Source: an uncultured Cyclobacteriaceae bacterium | Lineage (GTDB): Bacteria > Bacteroidota > Bacteroidia > Cytophagales > Cyclobacteriaceae | Direction of reading: 5' to 3' | Assembly: GCA_937146645.1 (NCBI GenBank) | Contig: CAKZRQ010000015.1 | Coordinates: 186,001 to 250,000, forward strand | DNA length: 64,000 bases | Shown here: positions 27,756 to 36,974 of the stretch, one piece after another | Layout of the letters: every line of letters starts with the position of its first letter | How positions within the stretch are numbered: the stretch's first letter is position 1 | Program-made: the position numbers and the translations under genes | Notes under the pieces: generated by a model | Database searches by the model: none | What the model was told of the DNA's origin: nothing | Seen by the model: only the letters and a program-made list of their open reading frames with translations

Positions 27756-30155
27756 ATGTGGAAGAATTATTTAAAAATCTCTTTTAGGAATCTGAAGAAA
27801 AGAAAGCTCTACACAGCCATTAATCTTCTTGGGTTAACCGTGGCATTGGTGAGCTTTATTTTGATCTCCTTGTACATCCATCATGAGTGGAGCTACGATC
27901 GCATGTATACGGATGCAGATCGTATTTATCGCTTCACACAGGTGTTTAGTGATTCCGAAGAGAGCCAGCTCGTGAGTAGCACGCCTTCTTCGCTGGTTCC
28001 CACCGTTTTGGATGAAGTGGATGAAGCTGAGATGGGGACGCTTCTTTTTGACTTGAGCATTTTCCAATCTGTTGTGATTGACAATGCAGGTGAAAAGCAA
28101 GAGGAGAAGAAGTTTGCTTACGCGGACGAGAATTTTTTCAACGTTTTTGACTTTAATGTGCTTGTGGGAAACCCACAGACCATGCTTTCGGAGCCTAGAC
28201 AAATGGTCATTACAGAATCTACTGCGGAGAGATATTTTGGTTCTGCCTTCAGTGCTGAGGGAAAAACCCTGAAAGTGGAAACTACAGACTACCTGATCAC
28301 TGGAGTGATGGAGGATTTTCCATCAAATAGCCACATTGATTTCGACTTTATCGTCTCATTTAAATCACATCGCCATGGTTCCGATCCGCAGTGGTCTCCG
28401 AGTAATTACTACAGTTATGTGAAGCTTCGGGAAGGAACCGACCTCGAGGCATTTGAATCAAAGCTTGCCGTGATGACTGAGAAGTATCTTGGTAATGAAA
28501 TGCGTCAGTATTCCTTCGAAACTGGATTCTTTCTTCAGCCTGTGACTGATATCCATCTCGGAGATCAGTCTTTGAATAATATTAAGCCAACTACAGACAA
28601 AAAGTACCTCTATATTTTCGCAGTGGTTGCTTTGCTACTGATAGCGATAGGTGTGATCAATTATGTGAATTTAGCCACAGCTGAAGCCACAGAAAGAAAC
28701 AAGGAAGTTGGGCTTCGCAAAGTTCTTGGAGCCATGCGGGCGCAGCTATTCGGTCAATTCGTTTCCGAATCAATGATTCTGACTTTTGCGGCCATGCTCC
28801 TGAGTTTACTTTTCATTTATATTCTGGCCCCTCAGTTTTCTGATATGGCCGGATTCGAAATTGGGGCAGGAAACCTACTTAGTCCGATATCTATCCTTGG
28901 ACTATTTGGGCTCATGATTGTTGTTGGACTTCTAGCCGGTATTTATCCATCCTTGATTTTATCAGGAATGGAGCCGATCAAGGCGCTTGGAAATAATATA
29001 AAGCTTGGTGGCGGCGCATGGGTAAGAAAAGGCCTGGTCGTATTTCAGTTTTTCATTTCGATTGGTCTTTTGATCTCGACCTTTGTGGTTCAATCCCAAC
29101 TGAATTACATGCAGGATGTGAATCTTGGCTATAAGCAGGATCATCTTATCGCGGTTACTTACCCATATCAATTCCGATCTAAAATAGAGGGAGTGGTTGA
29201 TGAAATGAAGAGGTCAGGTTCTGCTATTTCTGTTTCCAGAGCTGCGGACAAACCTATTTTCATCCAGGCTGGATATTCAATCATGTCAGGAGGAGATAAC
29301 ACGGAAGCCTTCAGCATTACCGGGTATTCAGTAGACACTGAGCTTGTTGAAACCTTGGAATTAGAGCTACTGGCTGGTGAAAACTTCTCAGAGGCTGATC
29401 CTACCCGTCAAGAGGCAAGAGAGACTGAAGCGATTCATCCTGTCTTATTTAATGAATTTGCCATCAAAAGGATGGGGTGGGACCCTGAGGAAGCCATTGG
29501 GAAGAATGTAAACCTGGGCTTTGGAATGGGACGAATTAAAGGCGTAGTGAAGGACTTCTACTTTAACTCCTTACACCATTCCGTAGGCCCATTGGTTATT
29601 TATAATGACCCTGATCAGGCGAATGTCCTTTTGGTCAAATTGCCTGCAGGAAACCCTGCTCCACATTTAGCTACATTAAATGATATCTGGTATGAGATCG
29701 GAGACGGAAGACCTTTTAATTATGAATTTGTGGATACGGCCTACGGCCAAATGTACACCTCAGAACAAACCATTAGTCAAATCTTTGGGCTGTTTTCAGG
29801 CATAGCCATTTTTATCGCATGCATGGGCCTTTTTGGACTGGTTTCCTATGTGGCACTGAGAAGAACAAGAGAAATCAGTATCCGAAAAGTTTTGGGTGCT
29901 ACCCAAGCGAATGTTATCCAAGTTTTGGCATCCGATTTCTTTAAGCTCTTGGCTATTTCAGCCATATTGGCGATAGGTTTTGGACTTTGGTTCTCCTCGG
30001 CATGGCTCCAGGATTTTGCGAATAAGGCAAGTATCGGAATAGGACCATATGTTATTGCTATTTCCATTGTATTGGCTTTGGCGGCAGTAACCATTGGATA
30101 CAGAGCCTGGAAAGTTTTCAAGCTTAACCCAGCCAAAACATTAAAATCTGAATAA
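27756..30155 (+). CDS. FtsX/MacB-type ABC transporter permease (799 aa)
   Basis: Tenth permease and the only one in the array directly followed by an ATPase and a TolC-type gene. N-terminus MWKNYLKISFRNLKKRK. Coupling motifs are ERNKEVGLRKVLGAM (about 312) after IGVINYVNLATAEA, and LRRTREISIRKVLGAT (about 700). Two periplasmic MacB-like domains and eight TM helices are visible, and the end is NPAKTLKSE. The ATPase starts 19 bp downstream. This trio looks like the functional core that could also power or serve the other nine permeases. Confidence 0.94.
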   Translation: MWKNYLKISFRNLKKRKLYTAINLLGLTVALVSFILISLYIHHEWSYDRMYTDADRIYRFTQVFSDSEESQLVSSTPSSLVPTVLDEVDEAEMGTLLFDLSIFQSVVIDNAGEKQEEKKFAYADENFFNVFDFNVLVGNPQTMLSEPRQMVITESTAERYFGSAFSAEGKTLKVETTDYLITGVMEDFPSNSHIDFDFIVSFKSHRHGSDPQWSPSNYYSYVKLREGTDLEAFESKLAVMTEKYLGNEMRQYSFETGFFLQPVTDIHLGDQSLNNIKPTTDKKYLYIFAVVALLLIAIGVINYVNLATAEATERNKEVGLRKVLGAMRAQLFGQFVSESMILTFAAMLLSLLFIYILAPQFSDMAGFEIGAGNLLSPISILGLFGLMIVVGLLAGIYPSLILSGMEPIKALGNNIKLGGGAWVRKGLVVFQFFISIGLLISTFVVQSQLNYMQDVNLGYKQDHLIAVTYPYQFRSKIEGVVDEMKRSGSAISVSRAADKPIFIQAGYSIMSGGDNTEAFSITGYSVDTELVETLELELLAGENFSEADPTRQEARETEAIHPVLFNEFAIKRMGWDPEEAIGKNVNLGFGMGRIKGVVKDFYFNSLHHSVGPLVIYNDPDQANVLLVKLPAGNPAPHLATLNDIWYEIGDGRPFNYEFVDTAYGQMYTSEQTISQIFGLFSGIAIFIACMGLFGLVSYVALRRTREISIRKVLGATQANVIQVLASDFFKLLAISAILAIGFGLWFSSAWLQDFANKASIGIGPYVIAISIVLALAAVTIGYRAWKVFKLNPAKTLKSE

Positions 30156-30174
30156 ACACTACAATCACCTAATA

Positions 30175-30858
30175 ATGATAGAATTAAAAGAAATCGATAA
30201 GTTCATCGAATCACGTTTTCAAAGAATATTCATCCTGAAAGGAGTAAATCTTACGATAAATGAAGGAGAGTTTGTGACCCTTATGGGGCCTTCGGGAGCC
30301 GGAAAATCTACTCTTCTCAATATCCTTGGATTACTTGATGATGATTACAAAGGAGAGTATCTGATCGATGGAAGACCGATTCATAGAATGAAGGAGCGAG
30401 AGAGATCTGCTCTTCATAAAAGTGAATTTGGATACATCTTTCAGGCCTATCACCTAATTGATGAATTGACGGTTTTTGAAAATATTGAGACTCCTTTGCT
30501 TTATAGAAAAGTGCCGAGCGCTGAAAGAAAGAGCATTATTGCCAATCTTTTGGATCGCTTCAATATGGTGGCTAAAAAGGATCTTTTTCCAGCTCAATTG
30601 TCCGGAGGTCAGCAGCAGCTTGTTGGTATAGCCAGAGCGATTGCTGGAAAGCCTAAGGTTCTATTGGCAGATGAGCCAACTGGTAATCTTCACTCTGCTC
30701 AAGCACAAGAGATTATGGAGGTATTCCAGGAGCTTCATAAAGAGGGAGCTACAATTATTCAGGCCACTCATGCCAGATCAAATGCAGATTATGGTACAAG
30801 GTTGATCAATCTTGTTGATGGAAAAGTAACTAGTGATGAATCAATACAACATGCGTAA
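30175..30858 (+). CDS. ABC transporter ATP-binding protein (LolD/MacB-type)
   Basis: A 227-residue ATPase of the LolD/FtsE/MacB class. All catalytic elements are intact: Walker A GPSGAGKST (38-46), Q-loop Gln90, signature LSGGQ (142-146), Walker B LLADEP with catalytic Glu167, and switch His199. It should bind the coupling helices of FtsX-type permeases at the inner-membrane face and drive them by ATP hydrolysis. It sits between the tenth permease (19 bp) and the TolC-like gene, with which it overlaps. It is the only ATPase of this class in the window, against eleven permeases, so sharing is likely. Confidence 0.96.
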   Translation: MIELKEIDKFIESRFQRIFILKGVNLTINEGEFVTLMGPSGAGKSTLLNILGLLDDDYKGEYLIDGRPIHRMKERERSALHKSEFGYIFQAYHLIDELTVFENIETPLLYRKVPSAERKSIIANLLDRFNMVAKKDLFPAQLSGGQQQLVGIARAIAGKPKVLLADEPTGNLHSAQAQEIMEVFQELHKEGATIIQATHARSNADYGTRLINLVDGKVTSDESIQHA

Positions 30859-32188
30859 GCTATTCGTAATTCTATTAAGCTTTACTCTTGGGGTTCCTGC
30901 ATTAGCGCAGGATACCTTGAAAATGGATTTTGCTAAAGCAGTTAATTTGGCGCTAGAGGCAAATCTTGATTACCAAATCCAGGCGAATCAGCAGGAAGTT
31001 CTAAAGAAAGAAAAGCAATCTGCCTTGGCTTCCCATTTTCCATCTGTGAATATTGGGACCACATTTGCCAGACAATCAGGACAGCAATTCCAGCAGATTG
31101 AGGGTGAAATCGTAGTGACTAATGTGACTAACGAGATTATCTCTAGCGGTCTGAATTTGGAAATGCCTGTCTTCAATACTGGTAGAAGAATTTTTGATAC
31201 TCAATCTTCCAAACTTGCCTGGGAAGCAGGTGAAAAAGGATTAGAGAGAGCGGCACAACAAGTGGTGTTTGATGTAGCCAGGCTTTATTTACAAGTTCTG
31301 TTGGATAAAGAGCTTCTTCGGATAGCAAATGAAAATTTGGAGAATCAACAGGCTCTTTTAGAGCAAATCACAGGATTTACTGAGGCAGGCCTGAGAACTT
31401 TAGCAGATCAGTATAACCAACAATCTGAAGTTGCTCGTGTGGAATCTACAGTAGTTGATGCTGAGATTCGATTCGAAAATGACCTTTGGGATTTAAGTGA
31501 ATATTTGCAGTTAGAACCAGGAGTAATTCCTGAAATTGATGAAGTAGATCCAGCCGTCAATGCAATGAGCTATGAGGGAATGAGCACTGCTGAGCTTTAT
31601 GATATTGCTTTGGGCAATCGTGTGGACATCAAACAGCAGGAGCTATTGACCAATTCCATCGCTAAGGATTTAAAGGCCAACAAGGCAATGTATTATCCTA
31701 GGTTGAGCGCATTCTACAACTATACCACTTTCTTTACTTCGCTAGATGATCGATCCATTCAGGAGCAATTACTTACGATTTACCCACAGAATAATCTGGG
31801 AGTGAGATTGAGTATTCCGCTGTTCAATAATTTAAACACCAGATTGAATGTTACTCGCGGGAAGGTGGCATTGAAGAATCAGGAACTTCAAAAGGAAGCG
31901 CTTGATCGTAGCATTTATCAAGATGTCAGATTAGCAAATCAGAATTATCAAGCTGCTATCCGTAAAGAGAGAAATACAAGGGTACAGGTAGTGGCTGCCG
32001 AAGAGGCACAGACCGCAGTTAGTGAAAGATTCCGTCTTGGTCTTTCCAATTTTGTGGATTTATCCACGGCTAATCAGCAATTGGTCTCTGCAAAAGGTGA
32101 CGCTGCCCAGGCTATTTATACATTATTCTTCCAAGAGGTAATCATGCGTCATGCATTGGGAACCTTAAATCCACTAGGAATAGAATAA
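30851..32188 (+). CDS. TolC family outer-membrane efflux protein
   Basis: An outer-membrane channel of the TolC family, about 445 residues from the chosen start. The ATG at 30851 gives MRKLFVILLSFTLGVPALAQ, a clean signal peptide, and overlaps the ATPase stop by 8 bases. In-frame ATG 30836 and GTG 30833 would only add a few residues. Long helical segments rich in Q, N, A and L, with the two-fold repeat of the family, are visible (LNLALEANLDYQIQANQQEV-type start; second half from about residue 230). It would form the exit duct for a tripartite system. The expected membrane-fusion protein is not next to it. Confidence 0.92.
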   Translation: MRKLFVILLSFTLGVPALAQDTLKMDFAKAVNLALEANLDYQIQANQQEVLKKEKQSALASHFPSVNIGTTFARQSGQQFQQIEGEIVVTNVTNEIISSGLNLEMPVFNTGRRIFDTQSSKLAWEAGEKGLERAAQQVVFDVARLYLQVLLDKELLRIANENLENQQALLEQITGFTEAGLRTLADQYNQQSEVARVESTVVDAEIRFENDLWDLSEYLQLEPGVIPEIDEVDPAVNAMSYEGMSTAELYDIALGNRVDIKQQELLTNSIAKDLKANKAMYYPRLSAFYNYTTFFTSLDDRSIQEQLLTIYPQNNLGVRLSIPLFNNLNTRLNVTRGKVALKNQELQKEALDRSIYQDVRLANQNYQAAIRKERNTRVQVVAAEEAQTAVSERFRLGLSNFVDLSTANQQLVSAKGDAAQAIYTLFFQEVIMRHALGTLNPLGIE

Positions 32189-32206
32189 AGTGAGAATTGA
32201 TCAGGA

Positions 32207-32794
32207 TTATTCGCCCTTAAATTTATTTAAGAGCTTAAACTCGTTCATTACTCGGTAAGCGGCTCTGGTTAAATCTGCCTGAAAGTCTGGTGAATTTGGG
32301 TCAAAGGCGGCAGCTGTATATCCCTGCCAAATAGTATTGCCGTATTTATTGTCGATGACGTAGATGACTAACATGCCGTTGTTTTGGCTATACCGAACCA
32401 TATTGTAAGTTTCATCTTTCTCTAATTCCTTTTGCAATTCACCATTTTCATCTCGATAGGTATAACCAGTTCTTTGTAACCAGTAATCGAGCTCCGGTTG
32501 TACGTAACCTCTGTATCTAATGGAGTCAAAAAATACCTTATAGCTTACCAGCATGTCTGGCTTTGATTCCTTCTCCTGGAAACCCTGTGAGCTTAATCGA
32601 GCTCCAATCGTAGAAGTCATAATGGGAGTAATTAATAGACTATCAGTTACTTCAGATTGAAGGAATGAATAGGTTTTATAATTCTTAAATGATCCTTGGT
32701 AATTATAGTCATACTCAGCTATGTAGTCCTTCTGACCGAAGCATCCTGAGACTAGTACCCCAAGACCGATAAAATAAAGTAGAGTTTTTTTCAT
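32207..32794 (-). CDS. DUF4136 domain lipoprotein
   Basis: A 195-residue lipoprotein. The signal peptide ends in a lipobox LVSGC with the lipid-modified cysteine at about 18. The mature part matches the DUF4136 pattern: an early YDYNYQGSFKNYKTYSFLQ segment and a C-terminal NTIWQGYTAAAFDPN stretch. Members are envelope lipoproteins of unknown function, common in Bacteroidota. The gene converges on the TolC gene with 18 bp between stops. Confidence 0.85.
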   Translation of the reverse strand: MKKTLLYFIGLGVLVSGCFGQKDYIAEYDYNYQGSFKNYKTYSFLQSEVTDSLLITPIMTSTIGARLSSQGFQEKESKPDMLVSYKVFFDSIRYRGYVQPELDYWLQRTGYTYRDENGELQKELEKDETYNMVRYSQNNGMLVIYVIDNKYGNTIWQGYTAAAFDPNSPDFQADLTRAAYRVMNEFKLLNKFKGE

Positions 32795-32978
32795 CTCTTA
32801 TGGTGGTTTGTACTAAGCTATTTCAAAAAGCCAGAATTAAGAAATAGCTATTTAAGATAGTTGAATTGACATTGAAGCGCAACCTCCGTGATGAAGCTTA
32901 ATTATTTTGTAAACCAACGGACTTAATCAGGTCACGAACGGTTTAATACAGTTTAATTTTCGCTTAAGTGCTTATTTA

Positions 32979-33908
32979 TCATTCACTTATGTTTAAGCTT
33001 CTTTTCAGCCCAGTAACTAGGGGAGTAGGGTGGAGGTTATATTTTTCAGCTATTTTCTTCGAGTGAAAGCGATAATCCTGATCCAATTGGTATCGGTTTT
33101 CTTTCATCTCTTTTAAAATTGGGATGAAGATTCCCAAGAGGCCCATGGCAAATGCAGGGAGTACACTTAGCTTTTTATCTGAACCTAGAAGTTTATTTAC
33201 TTCAGCCACGATTTTATTTGCAGATGGAAACTCATCACTAGTTGGAAGATTCCAGGTTTGATTCCATGCATCTTCTTGTTGTGATAAAAAGGCAGTGGCA
33301 TATCCAGCATCAGGAATGTAGGTGAATGAGTGAGCTTTATCTCCGGAGTAAAGCCACTGTGGACTTTTTCCATCCAACATTTTATTAATGATCATTTCAT
33401 TGGGAATGCTATTCTTGGCAGCGGGACCGTAGAAATCGGCTGCCCTCGCCACCATGGCAGTGATCCTTTTTTCCTCTACTGCCCTCCAAAGCATTTCAAG
33501 AATGGCTTGTCTCACTTTACCTTTTTCTCCTTCTGCACCGAGGGGAGTTTCTTCTGTAATATCTCCAACATGCTCCGGATTCAGACCATACATGTTATCG
33601 AAAAAGACAAGCTTAGATTTTGACATCTCACATGCCTCTATGGTGTTTCTCATGACAACTGGCCACTGCTCCTTCCAGGTTTTAGCTGAGTAGTTTAGCC
33701 CAGCCAGTAAAAAAACCACCTCGCTTCCCTCAGTCGCTTTTTTTACGTCATTCAGGTTCAATAAATCACCGGAAACAAGCTCGTCGGTCGGGTTAACTTT
33801 TATCGGGTTTCTACTGAATTGTCTGATAGAATTTTCTTCTCCTGCCAGGTGTTTAGAAACTTCCAAAGCAATATTCCCATTGGCTCCGAGAATAGTATAG
33901 GTTTTCAT
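32979..33908 (-). CDS. NAD-dependent epimerase/dehydratase family protein
   Basis: A 309-residue extended-SDR protein with an N-terminal dinucleotide motif TILGANGNIA (about 4-13). The active-site region contains FFDNMYGLNP in place of a clear YxxxK, so it may be an atypical, NmrA-like or sugar-epimerase-like member. Segments such as ARAADFYGP and the C-terminal substrate-binding part are typical of the superfamily. The gene is divergent from the PadR regulator at 34033, with about 124 bp between starts including an 11-bp inverted repeat. Substrate unknown. Confidence 0.85.
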   Translation of the reverse strand: MKTYTILGANGNIALEVSKHLAGEENSIRQFSRNPIKVNPTDELVSGDLLNLNDVKKATEGSEVVFLLAGLNYSAKTWKEQWPVVMRNTIEACEMSKSKLVFFDNMYGLNPEHVGDITEETPLGAEGEKGKVRQAILEMLWRAVEEKRITAMVARAADFYGPAAKNSIPNEMIINKMLDGKSPQWLYSGDKAHSFTYIPDAGYATAFLSQQEDAWNQTWNLPTSDEFPSANKIVAEVNKLLGSDKKLSVLPAFAMGLLGIFIPILKEMKENRYQLDQDYRFHSKKIAEKYNLHPTPLVTGLKRSLNISE

Positions 33909-33989
33909 AGGTAGGTAATTGATTATGAGTAAAATATACGCAATAGTCCTGAACCCTTAGGAAATTTGATATTAAGAATTTTTTGTTTT

Positions 33990-34025
33990 ACAAATATGAA
34001 AGTAATATATTAGATTCATATTTGT
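33990..34025. promoter_or_regulatory. 11-bp inverted repeat, probable PadR operator
   Basis: ACAAATATGAA (33990-34000) and TTCATATTTGT (34015-34025) form a perfect 11+11 inverted repeat with a 14-base spacer, ending 7 bases before the PadR start codon. It is placed to block its promoter. PadR regulators commonly bind such dyads and repress their own operon. Confidence 0.6.
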
Positions 34026-34032
34026 AGAATAA

Positions 34033-34374
34033 ATGAAAGGTTATCACTTAGGAGAATTAGAAGAGCTTGTTTTGCTCACCGTTGGAATCTTAGATCAGGG
34101 TGCTTACGGAGTATCAGTTTTAGAAGAGATCAAAGCTCAAACTGGGCGGAAGGTTAATATCAGCGCGGTCCATACGGTTCTGAATCGTCTTGAAGACAAA
34201 GGTCTGCTTTCCTCAAAAATGGGTGGGGCTACTGAAGAAAGAGGAGGGAGAAGGAAAAGACTTTTTGTGCTTTCTTCTGCTGGGCGTATGGCTCTCGAAG
34301 ATGTAAGAAATATGAGAAACAAGCTGTTTGATCAGCTTCCTCCTTTTGCTTTGGAGTTTTCTCATGGATACTAA
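34033..34374 (+). CDS. PadR family transcriptional regulator
   Basis: A 113-residue winged-helix regulator. It begins MKGYHLGELEELVLLTVGILD and contains the PadR N-terminal domain: helix-turn-helix with YGVSVLEEIKAQTGRKVNISAVHTVLNRLEDKGLL (about 23-57) and a beta-wing with the GGRRKRLFVLSSAG segment. PadR proteins usually repress a neighbouring transporter or stress gene until a small ligand binds. The gene overlaps the following permease start by 11 bases, so the two are translationally coupled. An 11-bp inverted repeat lies just before its start. Confidence 0.93.
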   Translation: MKGYHLGELEELVLLTVGILDQGAYGVSVLEEIKAQTGRKVNISAVHTVLNRLEDKGLLSSKMGGATEERGGRRKRLFVLSSAGRMALEDVRNMRNKLFDQLPPFALEFSHGY

Positions 34375-36970
34375 GAAAACATATGAGCCGCCGAAGGTCG
34401 CTTCGAATTTTCTGGAATGGTATTGTAATCCGGAGAAGCTTGAAGAGATCGAAGGAGATGCTTATGAGCTATTCTACATGAACCTGGAGGAGCGGGGTCC
34501 CAACTATGCCCGCTGGAAATATATCTGGCATGTGATCACCTTTTTTAGGTGGAGCAATATCAGAAGACGAAAACCAACTTATTACACTAATACCCACACT
34601 GCCATGTTTAAAAGTTATTTCAAGCTTGGCTGGAGAAATCTCCGCAAGCAAAAACTCACCACGTTTATCTCAGTATTTGGGCTGTCCACTGCAGTAGCCT
34701 GCAGTCTAGTTGCGTATCTGTTTATTGAACAGATATGGTTCAAAGGAATGAATCAAGAAAATAAGGAAGAGCTTCACCAATTAGTCTATAAGATCGAGAA
34801 AGAGGAAGGAATCATCACCAATGGGACTATCGCAAAACCAGTTTATGATTGGCTAAATGAGACATCTCAAATACAACATGGGCTTACCAGAGTCATGAGG
34901 GGTTCCAATGTATTGATTCATAACAATGAGACTTATTTCCCTCGAACCCAATTCGTGGATTCTGATTACATGGAAATGTTCAGCTATGGAATCCAAAGTG
35001 GTTATGCAGGAGCATTAGAAGATCCGAATCAAGTCATTTTATCCTCCGAATTTGCTGAAAGGCTTTTTGGAGATGCGCCTGCGATCGGACAGGAGATTTC
35101 CCTGATCATCGCTGAGGAAGAAAAGTTCTTTCAAGTTGCCGCAGTATTGGAGCCTATGAAGGATATCGAAATTTTCGAATTTGAGGTTTTAGCTCATTTC
35201 GATGCTATCTGGGCAAAAAATGCTGATCTCACCTTAAAGGATCAGTGGAAACAGGAGGCCTGGACCTTTATCCGAGTAAAGGATGAATCTGAGTTGGTAG
35301 CTCTAAACTCCAGCTTTGATCAGATTAAAGCCGATCAAAACCAGATCAATCCGGATCAACCATATTTGGAGGTAAGCACTATTCCATTTACTGAATTGGT
35401 TCCCATGGCATCGAAAATTGACAACGGAGTCATAGGCTTTATGGGGCAGGGTCCTATTATTCTTCTCTCTGTGATTGCTGCCTTTATTATGATATTGGCG
35501 ATATTCAACTATGTCAATATCTCCATTTTGATGGCTACGAAGCGATTGAAAGAGATCGGAGTTCGTAAGGTGATCGGGGTAAAAAGATCGCAGTTGATTC
35601 TCCAGTATTTGAGTGAAAACTTCCTGGTTTGTCTTGGAGCCATCGTCTTTGGTTGTCTGATCGCTGGGGCCTTCTTTTTACCCGGATTCAATTCCATAGC
35701 ATTCAAAAACCTTCAGCTAGACTTACTTGGAAATTGGATGATTTGGGCCTGGCTCGGTGGGCTATTGTTTTTCCTTACCATAGCATCCGGGATTTACCCT
35801 GCTATCTATATTTCTTCCTTCCAGCCTTTATCCATTTTGAAGGGGAAAAGTGAAGTTGGTAAAAAAGGTTGGTTGACTCAGACCTTGATTACGCTTCAAT
35901 TTACCTTGGCCGTTATTGGTATTGTGGCCGGTATTGCCTTTGTGCAAACCAACGCACAAAACGCTGATCGGGAATGGGGATATTCAAGTGAGAATAAAAT
36001 CATTTTGAACGTACCAGATCCGGAGAAGTACGAAGTTCTGGAGAATCAAATTCGAAATAATTCTAATGTCATTAGCGCTGTTGGGAGTCAAGCTTACATC
36101 GGAAATTGGATTAATCAGAATGACATGAAGGTGGCTGATAAAGAGATATCTGCTCAGTTTCTACTCTCAGAGTCCAACTACCTGAGCGAAATGGAAGTGG
36201 AGTCGGTTTCAGGAAGAACTCTCGATCAATTGGCTCCTGCAGAGTTTGAAAATTCCATACTGGTCAATGAGACCTTTGTTCAAGAATCAGGTCTGCTAGA
36301 CCCCATTGAGCAGATTGTGGAAATCGATAGTGTTGATCATAGAATAGTAGGTGTGGTCAAGGATTTTCATACCATTTACTTCCAGTCTGAAGTAGCTCCT
36401 ATGGTCATCAAGGCTAGCGATAGTAAAGATTTCAATTATTTGACCTTGAGCTTTTTAGAAGGAAATGACACCCAAACTATGGAGGAAGTAAGATCCATCT
36501 GGAGAGGAATTTTCCCAAGAGATTTATTCACGGGACAGTTTCAGAATCAAGTGTTTGATCAAGCTATCAATGATGCCGAAGGGGTTCAAAATATCCTTTT
36601 GTTTGCTTCAGGGCTGTGCATCATTTTAGCAGCCATGGGTCTTTTCGGTCTGGTTTCTTTAAATCTGAAAGCAAGGATAAAGGATTATTGTGTTCGCAAG
36701 GTTTATGGAGCGAGCACCCCGGGTTTAGCAGTTGGTTTAGTGCGACGATATCTCATTTTGGGAAGCATCGCAGCCATCCTTGGAGGAGGACTCGCATGGT
36801 TTGCTGTCAGTGGCTTTTTGGATAGTTTCTTTGCATTCCATAGTGGTGTAGGCGTCATCCCACTCGGCACAAGTATCGGACTTTTATTGATTGTGGTTTT
36901 GTTGACAGGATTCTCTCAAATATTCAGATTAGAAAAGGCAAACCCATCGGTGGTTTTGAAATCAGAATAG
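34364..36970 (+). CDS. Prefix-domain FtsX/MacB-type permease (868 aa)
   Basis: An eleventh permease, distinct from the array. I use the ATG at 34364 (MDTKKTYEPPKVASNFL); an upstream in-frame ATG at 34328 lies within the PadR gene. Residues 1 to about 78 form an extra cytosolic prefix (EWYCNPEKLEEIEGDAYELFY), the kind annotated as a permease prefix domain. From residue 81 (MFKSYFKLGWRNLRKQK) it has the usual duplicated permease. The first coupling motif KRLKEIGVRKVIGV (about 393) is normal, but the second reads ARIKDYCVRKVYGAS (about 770) instead of RTKEIGIRKVLGAS. PadR-linked orphan permeases of this type resemble the acidobacterial duplicated orphan permeases. No ATPase is nearby. Confidence 0.92.
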   Translation: MDTKKTYEPPKVASNFLEWYCNPEKLEEIEGDAYELFYMNLEERGPNYARWKYIWHVITFFRWSNIRRRKPTYYTNTHTAMFKSYFKLGWRNLRKQKLTTFISVFGLSTAVACSLVAYLFIEQIWFKGMNQENKEELHQLVYKIEKEEGIITNGTIAKPVYDWLNETSQIQHGLTRVMRGSNVLIHNNETYFPRTQFVDSDYMEMFSYGIQSGYAGALEDPNQVILSSEFAERLFGDAPAIGQEISLIIAEEEKFFQVAAVLEPMKDIEIFEFEVLAHFDAIWAKNADLTLKDQWKQEAWTFIRVKDESELVALNSSFDQIKADQNQINPDQPYLEVSTIPFTELVPMASKIDNGVIGFMGQGPIILLSVIAAFIMILAIFNYVNISILMATKRLKEIGVRKVIGVKRSQLILQYLSENFLVCLGAIVFGCLIAGAFFLPGFNSIAFKNLQLDLLGNWMIWAWLGGLLFFLTIASGIYPAIYISSFQPLSILKGKSEVGKKGWLTQTLITLQFTLAVIGIVAGIAFVQTNAQNADREWGYSSENKIILNVPDPEKYEVLENQIRNNSNVISAVGSQAYIGNWINQNDMKVADKEISAQFLLSESNYLSEMEVESVSGRTLDQLAPAEFENSILVNETFVQESGLLDPIEQIVEIDSVDHRIVGVVKDFHTIYFQSEVAPMVIKASDSKDFNYLTLSFLEGNDTQTMEEVRSIWRGIFPRDLFTGQFQNQVFDQAINDAEGVQNILLFASGLCIILAAMGLFGLVSLNLKARIKDYCVRKVYGASTPGLAVGLVRRYLILGSIAAILGGGLAWFAVSGFLDSFFAFHSGVGVIPLGTSIGLLLIVVLLTGFSQIFRLEKANPSVVLKSE

Positions 36971-36974
36971 AGGA

